From positions 1-9,015 of the forward strand of contig JADJVL010000017.1 of the NCBI GenBank assembly GCA_016710635.1: a stretch of 9,015 bases of DNA, given 5' to 3'. How positions within the stretch are numbered: the first letter of the stretch is position 1; every line of letters starts with the position of its first letter. This document shows, piece after piece, positions 1 to 6,809 of this stretch. The translations under genes and the position numbers were made by a program. This DNA is from Holophagaceae bacterium. Its GTDB lineage: Bacteria > Acidobacteriota > Holophagae > Holophagales > Holophagaceae. Under the pieces are notes generated by a model that was not told the origin of the DNA, ran no database searches, and saw only the letters and a program-made list of their open reading frames with translations.

Positions 1-912
1 TGCCTGCGCCGAGACTCCACTGAGCCGGCGACTGTCGCGCGGCCAGCGCCCTCAGGCATCACCATCGTCAAGCGGGCACCAGCGCGGTAGCCCTCACGGA
101 CGCTGGCCAGAGCGCCTGGGTGCGCCGCAGCCCCGAGCCCCCACGCCACCGTTCTGGGCGTGCGGGAATTCCGGCCTCTCCACTGCGGAGCCGTTCGAGT
201 ACCTCGACACCTTCGTAGTCATCCGCAACCGCCAAGCCACCCAAGGGACGCAGAGCGACGAGGCCTTCGGGTCCGTGCGGACAAGGCGGAGCCCCAGCTC
301 GCCGCCTGGAAGGCCCGCCTCATCGCGGAGCCCATCCTCCAGCCCCGTTCCCTTGACGGCTACTTCCTCGCCTGCGCCGATGGCGACCGGTCGAAGATTC
401 ACGCCTTCGAGGGCCGGGAGGAAATCCGGCGCATCCCCTTCCCGCGCCAGGCCTCCGGACGGCGGCTGTGCATCGCCGACTTCGAGCCCGAATCCGCCGG
501 GCGCCTGGACGTGCTGCCCTGCAGGTGGTGACCCTGGGCCACGAGGCGCGCGGACTTCGCCACCCGCCTCTACGCCGAGCACCGCTTCGCCGACTACTTC
601 GCCTTCCACGGCCTGGCTACGGAACTCACGAGGCCTTCGCCGAGCTGTTCCACGCCCGCATCCGGCGGAGCTGGGCATCCACGGCCGGGACGTGCCGCCA
701 ACCTGCGCCAGCTCTTCAGCCAGGGCTACCAGGGCCCCGCCATAGCTTTCGGCTATCCCGCCTGCCCGACCTGGAAGGCAACGCACCATCCTGAGCTGCT
801 GGGCGGTCCGAGCATCGGCGTAGAGCTGACGGAAAGCTTCCAGGATGACCCGGAGTACACCACCAGCGCATTGTGGCCTGGCATCCACAAGCCCGATATT
901 TCCGCGGTGTGA
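1..912 (+). pseudogene. metH: Methionine synthase (MetH), C-terminal activation-domain part, frame-broken and 5' truncated by window
   Basis: Cobalamin-dependent methionine synthase transfers a methyl group from methyltetrahydrofolate to homocysteine. Its C-terminal domain binds S-adenosylmethionine and reactivates oxidised cobalamin. The recognisable family sequence starts near 130-175 (a PPFWG-like stretch, then EPFEYLDTF). It continues as EPQLAAWKARLI and RRLCIADFEPE (about 290-510), RLYAEHRFADYFAFHG (565-612), FAELFHARIRR (636-668), ELGIHGRD (668-691), ANLRQLFSQGYQG (697-738) and GGPSIGVELTESFQ (802-843). The reading ends at the TGA at 910-912. These pieces lie in all three forward frames, so at least six single-base shifts are needed to join them. 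Motif order and spacing are as in intact MetH, so little sequence is missing. Sequencing indels are the simplest explanation; a decayed gene is the alternative. The first 130 bases probably belong to the same gene, but I cannot read them with confidence. Confidence 0.8.
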
Positions 913-916
913 CGCC

Positions 917-1811
917 ATGGAGATGAGCCAACTGGAAGTCTTGTCACCGTCGCAAGGAGGGTTCCGTCTCCCGGCCGGCGCCCGCCTCCACAAGACCCAG
1001 CCGGCGGTGAGTATGGCTTCCAAGCGCCCGGAGGAATCCTCGGCGAGCTCCCTGCTGGTGCGTTCGGGACGCGGCCTGGCGCTCACCCACGCGGGCCGCA
1101 GCCTCCCTGACTATGCCGAAAGCATGCCGAAGCTCCGGGCCGAGGCCTTCGAAACGTTGAAGGATACCCAGGCCTGGGCCAGGGCACGCTGACGCTCGTA
1201 GGTCCCGACAGTGTGGTGGACCGCCTGCTGCCGACCTGCTGCTGCGGGCCTACCACCAGGCCCACCCGAAAATCGCCATCCAGCTCCATCGCGGTTTTCC
1301 GAGCGCATTCCCGGCGAGGTGCTACGCCATGAGTACGACTTCGGCTTCATCGCCGCCGAACCGGTGCTGGCGGGCCTCCAGTCCGGACCTGCGGAAGGAC
1401 GCCCGTCGCCGTGGCTGCGAAGGACCATCCACTCACGAAGCTTCTGGCGACATCAATGCCGTGGCGGGCTTTCCCCTCGCGCCCATAGCCCCCGCACGCC
1501 CTCCCGGGTGAAGCTGAAGCCCACTTCCGCCACGCGGGGTGGAGCTGCGGGTGGCCTTCGACCTGCCGGTCTTCGAGGCCTTGAAGGCCTACGCCGCCGA
1601 AGGCCTGGCGGTGGCCTTCCTGCCGGAACTCACCGTGGCCCGGGAAGTCGCGGAGGGAACCCTGAAACGGGTTCCGGTACCGGGCCTGAAGATCGAACGC
1701 ACCATCCGGCTGGTGTACCGGGGCGACGTGCTGCTGAGCCGGGCCGCCCAGGCCTTCCTGGAGGTGGTCCGGGCGAATCTGCCGTTGAAGGGCGGAAAAG
1801 CGCCATCGTGA
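917..1811 (+). pseudogene. LysR-family transcriptional regulator, frame-broken
   Basis: LysR-type regulators bind DNA through an N-terminal winged helix-turn-helix and sense a small molecule with a C-terminal periplasmic-binding-like domain. The ATG at 917 starts MEMSQLEV. After a short out-of-frame stretch (about 941-980) the same frame resumes with RLHKTQPAVSM, the recognition-helix region, and LLVRSGRGLALTHAGRSL, the wing (to about 1106). After a break near 1180 the effector domain is recognisable as SERIPGEVLRHEYDFGFIAA (about 1298-1360). Another garbled part follows at about 1385-1535. The C-terminal region reads cleanly from 1539 (ELRVAFDLPVFEALKAYAAE, then FLPELTVA) to the TGA at 1809-1811. 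Restored length would be near 300 residues, normal for the family. The gene begins 4 bp after the metH stop, so co-transcription is likely. A MetR-like role is possible but rests only on position. Confidence 0.85.
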
Positions 1812-1900
1812 CCGTCATTCCCCCGGCGGCCCGCTAGGCTTCCACTCCATCCCGCGCCGATCCGGCCTTGGAGGAACGCCCTTGGGCCCCGCATTCCACG

Positions 1901-2008
1901 ATGTCCGCTGAGCCCAACCCGGCCCCTTCGCGATGGCTTCCCGGCGAGGCTTGCCACGGCGCTGCTCTCGTCCTGCTGACTGCCTGCGAGCGCAAGCACC
2001 CGAAGTAG
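1901..2008 (+). pseudogene. Lipoprotein signal-peptide start of the L,D-transpeptidase gene, closed by an in-frame TAG
   Basis: The ATG at 1901 opens the same frame as the catalytic part downstream. It encodes a short leader with R11, a hydrophobic stretch and a lipobox LLTAC ending at Cys29 (LTAC at 1976-1987), followed by ERKHPK. A TAG at 2006-2008 then stops translation. Beyond it the frame stays open through a proline-rich linker into the transpeptidase at 2087. Part of the hydrophobic stretch (about 1943-1970) reads better in a neighbouring frame (ARLATALL), so a compensating pair of shifts is likely here too. A GGAGG at 1870-1874 is too far from this ATG for a good ribosome site, so the true start may be displaced by an indel. 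Together with 2087-2806 this was very probably one lipoprotein gene. Confidence 0.65.
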
Positions 2009-2086
2009 CCCCTGACAGTCCCCAGGCCCGCAATCCCTGGGGCGCCTGCCCGCAAGCCTGGGCCCACGACATCGAGCTACTTCCGT

Positions 2087-2806
2087 GTGGAGCTCAAATC
2101 GTCGAAGGATCTGCTGGACCTGCAGGGAAACCTGGGGCCCGAGCGGATGGAGGAAGTCCTGAAGCTCAACCGGGTGGATCTCGCCCACGCCCGGAAGGGC
2201 AGCACTCTCCTGGTGCCCACCGCCGGCGTGGCGTGGCTGGACCTCTCGCCCTTCCCGGCGACCTGGGCGGAGACGGCGGACCAGCCGAAGTTCCTGGTCG
2301 TCTCCCTCCGCCTCCAGGCCTGGGCGGCCTACGAGCAGGGCAACCTCCTGCGCTGGGGCCCGGCCTCCACCGGCAAGAAGGCGACTCCGACGCCCGTGGG
2401 CTTCTACCACACCAACTGGTGCCAGAAGGTGCGCACCAGCACCTTCAACGACGAGTGGGAATTGAAGTGGTACGTGAACCTCCACAACAGCGCCGGCATC
2501 TCCTTCCACCAGTACGAGCCCTCGGCTACCCCCGACAGCCACGCCTGCGTGCGTCTGGCCCCGGACGATGCCGAGTGGCTCTACCGCTGGTGTGCGTCCT
2601 GGAAGCTCAGCCAGGACGAACGGACCATCCTCAGCGAAGGCACACCCATAATGGTGTTCGGCGAGTACGGCTGGGGCAAGACAAAGCCGTGGCGGGAGGC
2701 GGACGTGGCGCCGGAAGCCGTCTGGCTGCAGGGGAGGAGCCCGGTGAGGCGCTGGGATCCTTCAGGAGGAGGTATCCCGGAGGTCGAGGTGGAGCCTGAG
2801 GACTGA
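2087..2806 (+). CDS. L,D-transpeptidase (YkuD family), catalytic part
   Basis: L,D-transpeptidases cross-link peptidoglycan or attach proteins to it, through an active-site cysteine that attacks the meso-diaminopimelate of a tetrapeptide stem. From the GTG at 2087 the frame is open for 239 residues. Residues 9-45 look LysM-like, with an LVP end typical of such a cell-wall binding unit. The YkuD domain spans about 68-192. It has the usual substrate-groove sequences TPTPVGFYHTNW (100-111) and the catalytic signature H141 followed by S151-H152-A153-C154-V155-R156; Cys154 is at 2546-2548. The usual SHGC glycine is alanine here. A charged tail (200-239) follows FGEYGWG. The real protein probably begins upstream at 1901 as a lipoprotein, so the GTG is only the first possible start after the TAG at 2006. 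Location would be the periplasm, anchored by lipid. The gene converges on a minus-strand gene whose stop lies 3 bp away. Confidence 0.88.
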   Translation: MELKSSKDLLDLQGNLGPERMEEVLKLNRVDLAHARKGSTLLVPTAGVAWLDLSPFPATWAETADQPKFLVVSLRLQAWAAYEQGNLLRWGPASTGKKATPTPVGFYHTNWCQKVRTSTFNDEWELKWYVNLHNSAGISFHQYEPSATPDSHACVRLAPDDAEWLYRWCASWKLSQDERTILSEGTPIMVFGEYGWGKTKPWREADVAPEAVWLQGRSPVRRWDPSGGGIPEVEVEPED

Positions 2807-2807
2807 A

Positions 2808-2822
2808 CCTCACCCGGTGAGG
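2808..2822. terminator. Short hairpin between converging genes, possible bidirectional terminator
   Basis: CCTCAC, a 3-base loop CCG and GTGAGG form a perfect 6-bp stem. It sits between the stop of the L,D-transpeptidase (2804-2806) and overlaps the stop of the converging minus-strand gene (2810-2812). No T-tract follows on either side, so intrinsic termination would be weak. The position is the main argument. Confidence 0.35.
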
Positions 2823-3569
2823 AGGACGGAGCAGCCGGGGTCACGCTGAGGCCGATGCGCCTCCAGGCGGAGCGCAAGGCTCGGCCGGAACCGCCTTCGC
2901 GCCCTGATCACCAGCCACAGCATGAAGGCGATCTCCCCCAGCATGGCGGGGAACGCATATTTGAAATAGGCAGCCCGGTGCGGCAGCGCCAGCAGATCGA
3001 TCAGGAACAGCCCCACGTAGACCATTCCGCACACCCCCAGCCACACGCCCAGGAAGCGCGGCAGGAAGCGGGACCGGTACACCAGGAAGGCCAGGGGAAA
3101 GAGCCAAAGCCCCCAGAACAGCTCCAGCACCCAGGCCCCGTGGGCTTCCACCTTCAGGAGGAGCAGCGCCACGTCCTGTCGTTGCATCATTGCGAAGGAC
3201 TTCAGCTGCTCGCCCTTCAGGAGCACGAGCGCCGTGATCTTCAGGGTTTCCAGGATGAGGATCACGGGGATCTGGACGAGGACCAGCGCCACGAGCAGCC
3301 TTGCCTGGCGCTCGTTGACGGCCTTGAACAGCCGTGAAGACCAGCACCATCACCACCCACAGCACACCGCTCAGATCCCGTTGATGATGCTGGTCCTGAA
3401 CACGAACTCGTGGGCCAGGAGGTTCTGCGCGATGACGTCCGGCTCCCCCCGCATCGGAATCTGTGACGGCAGGTAGAGCAGGCTGTAGAACCCCGTGACG
3501 ATCCAGACGAGGTAGAGGGATCCCGGCGTACCTCGCGGTCCGGGTGAGGGCATTCGGATTCGGATCCAT
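2810..3569 (-). pseudogene. DUF4386-family integral membrane protein, three frame breaks
   Basis: DUF4386 proteins are multi-pass inner-membrane proteins of about 230-250 residues with no established function. The start is the ATG at 3569-3567, with a GGGGAG ribosome site 8 bases upstream. MDPNPNALTRTARYAGI is followed by a one-base excess in a G run (3517-3519). Removing it gives AGILYLVWIVTGFYSLLYLP, the first membrane segment. The next part, PDVIAQNLLAHEFVFRTSII, is the typical family loop. Further breaks near 3371-3376 and 3330-3335 lead through LSGVLWVVMVLVFT into the open stretch from 3292 to 2810. That stretch has at least three more hydrophobic helices, the conserved FWGLWLFPLAFLVYRSRFLP and a GEIAFMLWLVI helix near the end. 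Corrected length is near 250 residues, so the gene looks complete apart from the shifts. It lies 51 bp downstream of another membrane-protein gene on the same strand, so an operon is likely. Confidence 0.8.
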
Positions 3570-3620
3570 GGAAGCGGCTCCCCGTTACGGTTGTTGGCTG
3601 AGGTTTTTGGTGGCCGTGGA

Positions 3621-4045
3621 CTACACATCGTTCCGAGGCCCGCCCGCCGTCCAGCGATCTCCTGGTTTGCGGAAGTAGTGGGCGAAGACATACGGCCAGG
3701 GGATCACCAGGGGCACGATGACCCCCATGAGCGTCGCCCGGGTCGCCTCCGCCGTGGCCGCGTCCATCTGATGGTCCCGCCACAGCGGCAAGGCGAAGCA
3801 GAGCAGCCAGATCGCCTTCCAGAGCATTTCGAAGAGCAGCAGCGGGAGCATCTGGAGCGGATACCGTATGCCCAGGGCGGCCGAAAGGGACAGCGCCGCC
3901 AACATGCTCGAGCCCACGCCGTGCCACAGGGTCCACGGGGTGGTGCGCTGGAGGATGGCGGGCCACTGGAGGACGCCCTGGCCGATGAACATCAGCGCGT
4001 AGAGCGCCCGTAGAAGATAGAGACGAAAGGTCGAAACCTCGACAT
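3621..4045 (-). pseudogene. Small multi-pass membrane protein of unknown function, one frame break near its start
   Basis: The 371 bases from 3992 down to 3621 read cleanly as MFIGQGVLQWPAIL, then alternating hydrophobic helices (about residues 22-36, 44-70 and 85-108) and the end FAHYFRKPGDRW. I have an impression of similar unnamed bacterial membrane proteins with the LPLLLFEMLWKAIWLL and LVIPWPYVFAHY signatures, but I know no function. The better start is the ATG at 4045-4043, preceded by AGGAG at a 7-base spacing. It begins MSRFR and then, after a one-base shift around 4020-4035, continues RLYLLRALYALMFIGQG into the clean frame. Starting at 3992 would cut the first helix. The restored protein is about 140 residues. 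It precedes the DUF4386 gene on the same strand. Confidence 0.65.
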
Positions 4046-4318
4046 CGGGGATCTCCTCAGGGGCCTGGCGGAATGCAGAAAGGAACGCGACGGGCCGCGG
4101 GTGTGAATGCGAGGGCTTCCATTTCTACGCCGAGGTTGAACCTCCGGTTGACCGCCGCCGCCTCCGATGCGACCAGGGGCCGGATTCTTGGTACGAGCCA
4201 CGGCGGGCGCCGACGACTTGCGCGACAGGTTTCTCCCTCCGCAGAGGGCTGCCGCCAGCGTGCGTGGAAGCGTCGTGGCGGCGCGCCCAGGCGAAGTTTC
4301 GAGTGGTATCGTCAGGCC
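4046..4318. other. Divergent intergenic region between membrane operon and kinase operon
   Basis: These 273 bases separate the minus-strand membrane gene from the plus-strand kinase and should hold promoters in both directions. The kinase frame is open through most of this stretch, but the residues are arginine- and alanine-rich without family character, so I do not treat it as coding. I found no -35/-10 pair I would defend and no convincing palindrome. A TTGACC at 4152-4157 lacks a matching -10. Confidence 0.5.
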
Positions 4319-5398
4319 ATGGACGCCGTCTTTCCTCCCCCGCAGCCGCAAGGCCTGGCGCGGATCCTGGGCTGGGGGCGCCTGCGGTTCACCCTGGGCC
4401 TGACCGTCCTGCTGGGCCTGCTCATCAGTCTTGGCTGGAAGTCCGGGCTCCCCTCCATCCTGCTGCGCACGGTGACCCTCGGGCTGCTGGCCCTGCTGGC
4501 GTTCGGGCTCTTCGAGGCGTGGCCCCGGCGCCTGCCCGCCTGGCTCGCGCGCTGGGCCCTGCAGGTGCTGGGGGTGGCGCTGGTGATGCCCCTGGGCACC
4601 TATCTGATCTACATCCTGTCCACCCCCGCCGGCGCGCCGCCCTTCTGGCAAGTGCAGGACCGGCTGACGGGCTTCGTCTCCTTAAGCGCCGTGGGCCTGC
4701 TGCTGGCGCCCTGGGTGGCGCTGGCGGCGCTGGTGCGGCAGAAGGACGCCCTGGCCCGCCATCAGGCCCTGGCCTTCGACCTGGAACGCAGCGAGTTCGA
4801 GCGCCAGGCCCTGGACGCGCGGCTGCGGCTCCTGCAGGCCCAGGTGGAACCCCACTTCCTGTTCAACACCCTGGCGAATGTGCGCGAGCTGGTGGACACC
4901 GGTTCGCCCCGGGCCTCGGCGGTGCTGGGCAGCCTCATCGCCTACCTGCAGGCGGCGGTGCCCCGCCTTCACGCGGCGTCGGCCACCCTGGCGCAGGAAC
5001 TGGAGCTGGCCCGGGCCTACCTGGAGGTCATGCACATGCGCATGCCCGACCGGCTGAGCTTCGACCTCCAGGCGGAGGAGGCCGCGCTGCCTCTGTCCTG
5101 CCCGCCGATGACCCTCCTCACCCTGGTGGAGAACGCGGTGCGCCACGGCATCGATCCCAGCGAACAGGGCGGCCGCATTGATGTCCGCGTGTTGGTGAGG
5201 GAAGGCCGCTGCCACGCCGAGGTCGTCGATACGGGGGTAGGCCTCGGGGAGACCGGAGGCGGGGGCACGGGCCTGGCGAACCTGCAGGAGCGGCTGCGCC
5301 TCGCCTTCGGTCCGCACGCGAGGCTGGAGCTGCAGGCCCTCGAACCCCACGGCGTGCGGGCCGAACTGGTCTTTCCGGCCCGGCGGGGTGGCGCATGA
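4319..5398 (+). CDS. LytS/YehU-type sensor histidine kinase (HisKA_7TM-less, His_kinase family PF06580)
   Basis: This is the membrane sensor kinase of a two-component system; it autophosphorylates a histidine and passes the phosphate to the regulator encoded next. The 359-residue product has four hydrophobic segments at about 24-41, 46-66, 79-101 and 117-138, then a linker helix (about 140-172). The phospho-acceptor motif is EPHFLFN (177-183, His179). The ATP-binding part has the N box LTLVENAVRHGI (267-278, Asn272) and the glycine-rich boxes DTGVGLG (304-310) and GTGLANLQERL (316-326). No extracellular sensor domain is visible, so a signal is probably sensed in or near the membrane. The ATG at 4319 is chosen because kinase-like composition begins there; its ribosome site is weak. 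The stop overlaps the regulator's start (ATGA at 5395-5398), so translation is coupled. All motifs are intact and there is no frame break. Confidence 0.93.
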   Translation: MDAVFPPPQPQGLARILGWGRLRFTLGLTVLLGLLISLGWKSGLPSILLRTVTLGLLALLAFGLFEAWPRRLPAWLARWALQVLGVALVMPLGTYLIYILSTPAGAPPFWQVQDRLTGFVSLSAVGLLLAPWVALAALVRQKDALARHQALAFDLERSEFERQALDARLRLLQAQVEPHFLFNTLANVRELVDTGSPRASAVLGSLIAYLQAAVPRLHAASATLAQELELARAYLEVMHMRMPDRLSFDLQAEEAALPLSCPPMTLLTLVENAVRHGIDPSEQGGRIDVRVLVREGRCHAEVVDTGVGLGETGGGGTGLANLQERLRLAFGPHARLELQALEPHGVRAELVFPARRGGA

Positions 5399-6177
5399 CG
5401 GCGCAGCGCCCCACGGCCCTGATCGCGGAGGATGAGCCCCTGCTCCGGGAGGCCCTGGCGCGTCTGTTGAAGGAGGCCTGGCCGGAGCTGGAGGTGGTGG
5501 CCCAGGCCCGCAGCGGTCGCGAGGCGGTGGAAGCCTTCGAGGCCCAGAGTCCGGACATCTGCTTCCTGGACGTGCACATGCCGGGGATGTCGGGCCTGGA
5601 AGCCGCGCGGCTCATCGGCCGCCGGGCGCACCTGGTCTTCGTCACCGCGTACCACAAGTACGCGGTGCAGGCTTTCGAGGAGGGCGCCCTCGACTATCTG
5701 GTGAAGCCAGTCGAACCCGCGCGCCTGGCGGATACGGTGTCGCGCTTGCAGGAGCGGTTGCGGGCCGCGGCGCCCTTCCCCGACGCAGAAGCATTGCTGG
5801 CCCGGATCGCGGAACGCCTCGCGAAGGACGGGCCGGCGCTTGCCCTGCGCTGGCTGCGGGTGTCCGCGGGAAAGTCCGTGCGGATGGTGGCGGTGGAAGA
5901 CATCGTCTTCCTGAAATCCGACGAGAAGTACACGCTGGTGGCCTGGCAGAGCGGCAGCGAAGCCAGCGAGGGCCTGGTCCGCACGCCCCTGAAGGAGCTG
6001 GCGGCCCAGCTCGATCCGGAGCAGTTCATCCAGGTGCATCGCGCGGTGGTGGTGAACCTGAAGGCCATCAGCCACGTCGTGCGGGGCGAGAACGAAACTG
6101 CGGCGGTCCACCTGAAGCACCGCAGCGAGGTGCTGCCGGTGAGCCGGACGTTTTTGCATCACTTCCGGCAGATGTAG
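5395..6177 (+). CDS. LytTR-family response regulator
   Basis: A 260-residue DNA-binding response regulator, partner of the overlapping kinase. The receiver domain (about 8-122) has acidic residues E12 and D13, the phospho-acceptor Asp59 in FLDVHMPG, Thr84 and Lys104 in LVKPVEP. An alanine- and charge-rich linker follows. The LytTR DNA-binding domain (about 153-258) shows the expected features: LRVSAGKSVRMVAVEDIVFL, EKYTLV, LKELAAQLDPEQFIQVHRAVVVN and a C-terminal LPVSRTFLHHF. LytTR regulators usually bind paired direct repeats upstream of targets such as cell-envelope, autolysis or secretion genes. The targets here cannot be told from the sequence. The start ATG lies inside the kinase stop region, with a GGGG-rich ribosome site a few bases upstream. 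The gene is intact, and the antitoxin gene starts 65 bp after its stop. Confidence 0.95.
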   Translation: MTAQRPTALIAEDEPLLREALARLLKEAWPELEVVAQARSGREAVEAFEAQSPDICFLDVHMPGMSGLEAARLIGRRAHLVFVTAYHKYAVQAFEEGALDYLVKPVEPARLADTVSRLQERLRAAAPFPDAEALLARIAERLAKDGPALALRWLRVSAGKSVRMVAVEDIVFLKSDEKYTLVAWQSGSEASEGLVRTPLKELAAQLDPEQFIQVHRAVVVNLKAISHVVRGENETAAVHLKHRSEVLPVSRTFLHHFRQM

Positions 6178-6202
6178 GGGGCAATCGGCCGAGGCCCCAG
6201 GC

Positions 6203-6236
6203 CAAGCCTTGCCATTTTTTGCCAAGACCCTATCTT
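6203..6236 (+). promoter_or_regulatory. Predicted promoter and repeat cluster of the toxin-antitoxin operon
   Basis: A -35-like TTGCCA (6209-6214) is followed after 16 bases by a -10-like TATCTT (6231-6236). Transcription would begin about 7 bases later, at 6243, which is the A of the antitoxin ATG. No Shine-Dalgarno sequence precedes that ATG; the stretch is pyrimidine-rich. The same segment carries a second TTGCCA (6219-6224) exactly 10 bp after the first, two GCCAAG copies 20 bp apart (6201-6206 and 6221-6226) and a CAAG-C-CTTG palindrome (6203-6211). Helical-period repeats over a promoter suit autoregulation by a ribbon-helix-helix antitoxin. This is inference from pattern only. Confidence 0.45.
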
Positions 6237-6242
6237 TCCTCC

Positions 6243-6485
6243 ATGAGCACGATGAACATCTCACTCCCCGAATTGCTGAAGTCCTTCGTGGACGAGCAGG
6301 TTGCCAAGGGCGGCTACGGCACCAGCAGCGAGTACATCCGTGAGTTGATCCGCCGGGACCAGGAGCGGTTGCAGCTGCGGGGGCTGCTGCTGGAGGGTGT
6401 GGCGTCCGCCGCCGCCGAACCCGCCGGCCCGGCCTACTTTGCCGCCCTGCGGGGCCGCGTCGCCGCTTCACGCAAACGCAAGTGA
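6243..6485 (+). CDS. ParD-like ribbon-helix-helix antitoxin
   Basis: Antitoxin of a type II toxin-antitoxin pair. It binds DNA as a ribbon-helix-helix dimer and neutralises the toxin encoded next with its C-terminal half. The 80-residue product starts MSTMNISLPELLKSF, the DNA-contacting beta strand (about 3-9) and first helix, followed by GGYGTSSEYIRELIRRD (23-39), the hallmark of ParD/CC2985-type antitoxins. The C-terminal part (about 40-80) is the expected toxin-binding tail, ending basic (ASRKRK). A TTG at 6219 would add eight residues with no family support, so the ATG at 6243 is preferred. The stop overlaps the toxin GTG at 6482. Partner, size and order are standard. Confidence 0.88.
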   Translation: MSTMNISLPELLKSFVDEQVAKGGYGTSSEYIRELIRRDQERLQLRGLLLEGVASAAAEPAGPAYFAALRGRVAASRKRK

Positions 6486-6802
6486 AGCCGAAACCGGTCA
6501 TCCCGAGGACGCGCGCCCTCCAGGATATTGAGGAGGCCTTGGACCACTACCTTGCCGAGGGCGGCCAGGACGTTGCCTTGGGTTTCATCGATGCCCTCGA
6601 ACAGGTCTATGGCCTGATCGCACTCCATCCCGAGGGCGGATCCCCCCGCTTCGCCCACGAACTGAATCTGCCTGGTTTGCGTTGCTGGCCTCTGAAGCGA
6701 TTTCCGCAGGTAGTCTTCTACATGGCCCACGAAAACCGGATCGATGTGTGGCGGGTGCTGCACGGGCAACGGGACCTTCCCGCCTGGCTCGTCGAGCCGT
6801 AG
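6482..6802 (+). CDS. ParE/RelE-superfamily toxin
   Basis: Toxin partner of the preceding antitoxin. ParE-type members poison DNA gyrase, while RelE-type members cleave mRNA on the ribosome; the sequence looks nearer to ParE. The 106 residues show the usual fold order: a first helix with ALQDIEEALDHYLAEGG (12-28), a second helix ALGFIDALEQVYGLIALHP (32-50), a glycine/serine turn PEGGSPRF (50-57), then the strand core LPGLRCWPLKRFPQVVFY (63-80) and IDVWRVLHGQRD (87-98). The conserved Arg91 and the HGQRD end are typical of ParE. It starts with GTG at 6482, overlapping the antitoxin TGA by 3 bases (GTGA), so translation is coupled. The stop lies 7 bp before the dehydrogenase ATG. Confidence 0.88.
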   Translation: MKPKPVIPRTRALQDIEEALDHYLAEGGQDVALGFIDALEQVYGLIALHPEGGSPRFAHELNLPGLRCWPLKRFPQVVFYMAHENRIDVWRVLHGQRDLPAWLVEP

Positions 6803-6809
6803 GGGTGCC

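Noticed and set aside
1..2010. Programmed ribosomal frameshifting as the cause of the frame changes
   Set aside because: There are many shifts in both directions and in unrelated genes, without recurring slippery heptamers or adjacent pseudoknots.
1589..2542. 317-codon minus-strand frame across lysR and the L,D-transpeptidase
   Set aside because: Antisense to recognisable family sequence in both genes; low-complexity glycine, arginine and valine content.
4073..4318. Upstream extension of the kinase to an ATG at 4073
   Set aside because: The extra 82 residues are arginine- and alanine-rich without domain character and fill the divergent promoter region. The membrane segments begin soon after the ATG at 4319.
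6178..6208. Terminator hairpin after the response regulator
   Set aside because: The GGCC-rich stretch can form only short alternative pairings, and no T-tract follows a definable stem; the TTTTTT at 6215-6220 belongs to the promoter spacer.
6219..6242. TTG start adding eight residues to the antitoxin
   Set aside because: It would place the start inside the predicted promoter, without a ribosome site, and family members begin close to the strand MNISLPE.
5017..6501. 494-codon open frame on the minus strand across the kinase and regulator
   Set aside because: It lies antisense to two genes with complete family motifs. Long antisense frames are common in GC-rich DNA, and its composition (arginine, glutamine, histidine rich) shows no family character.
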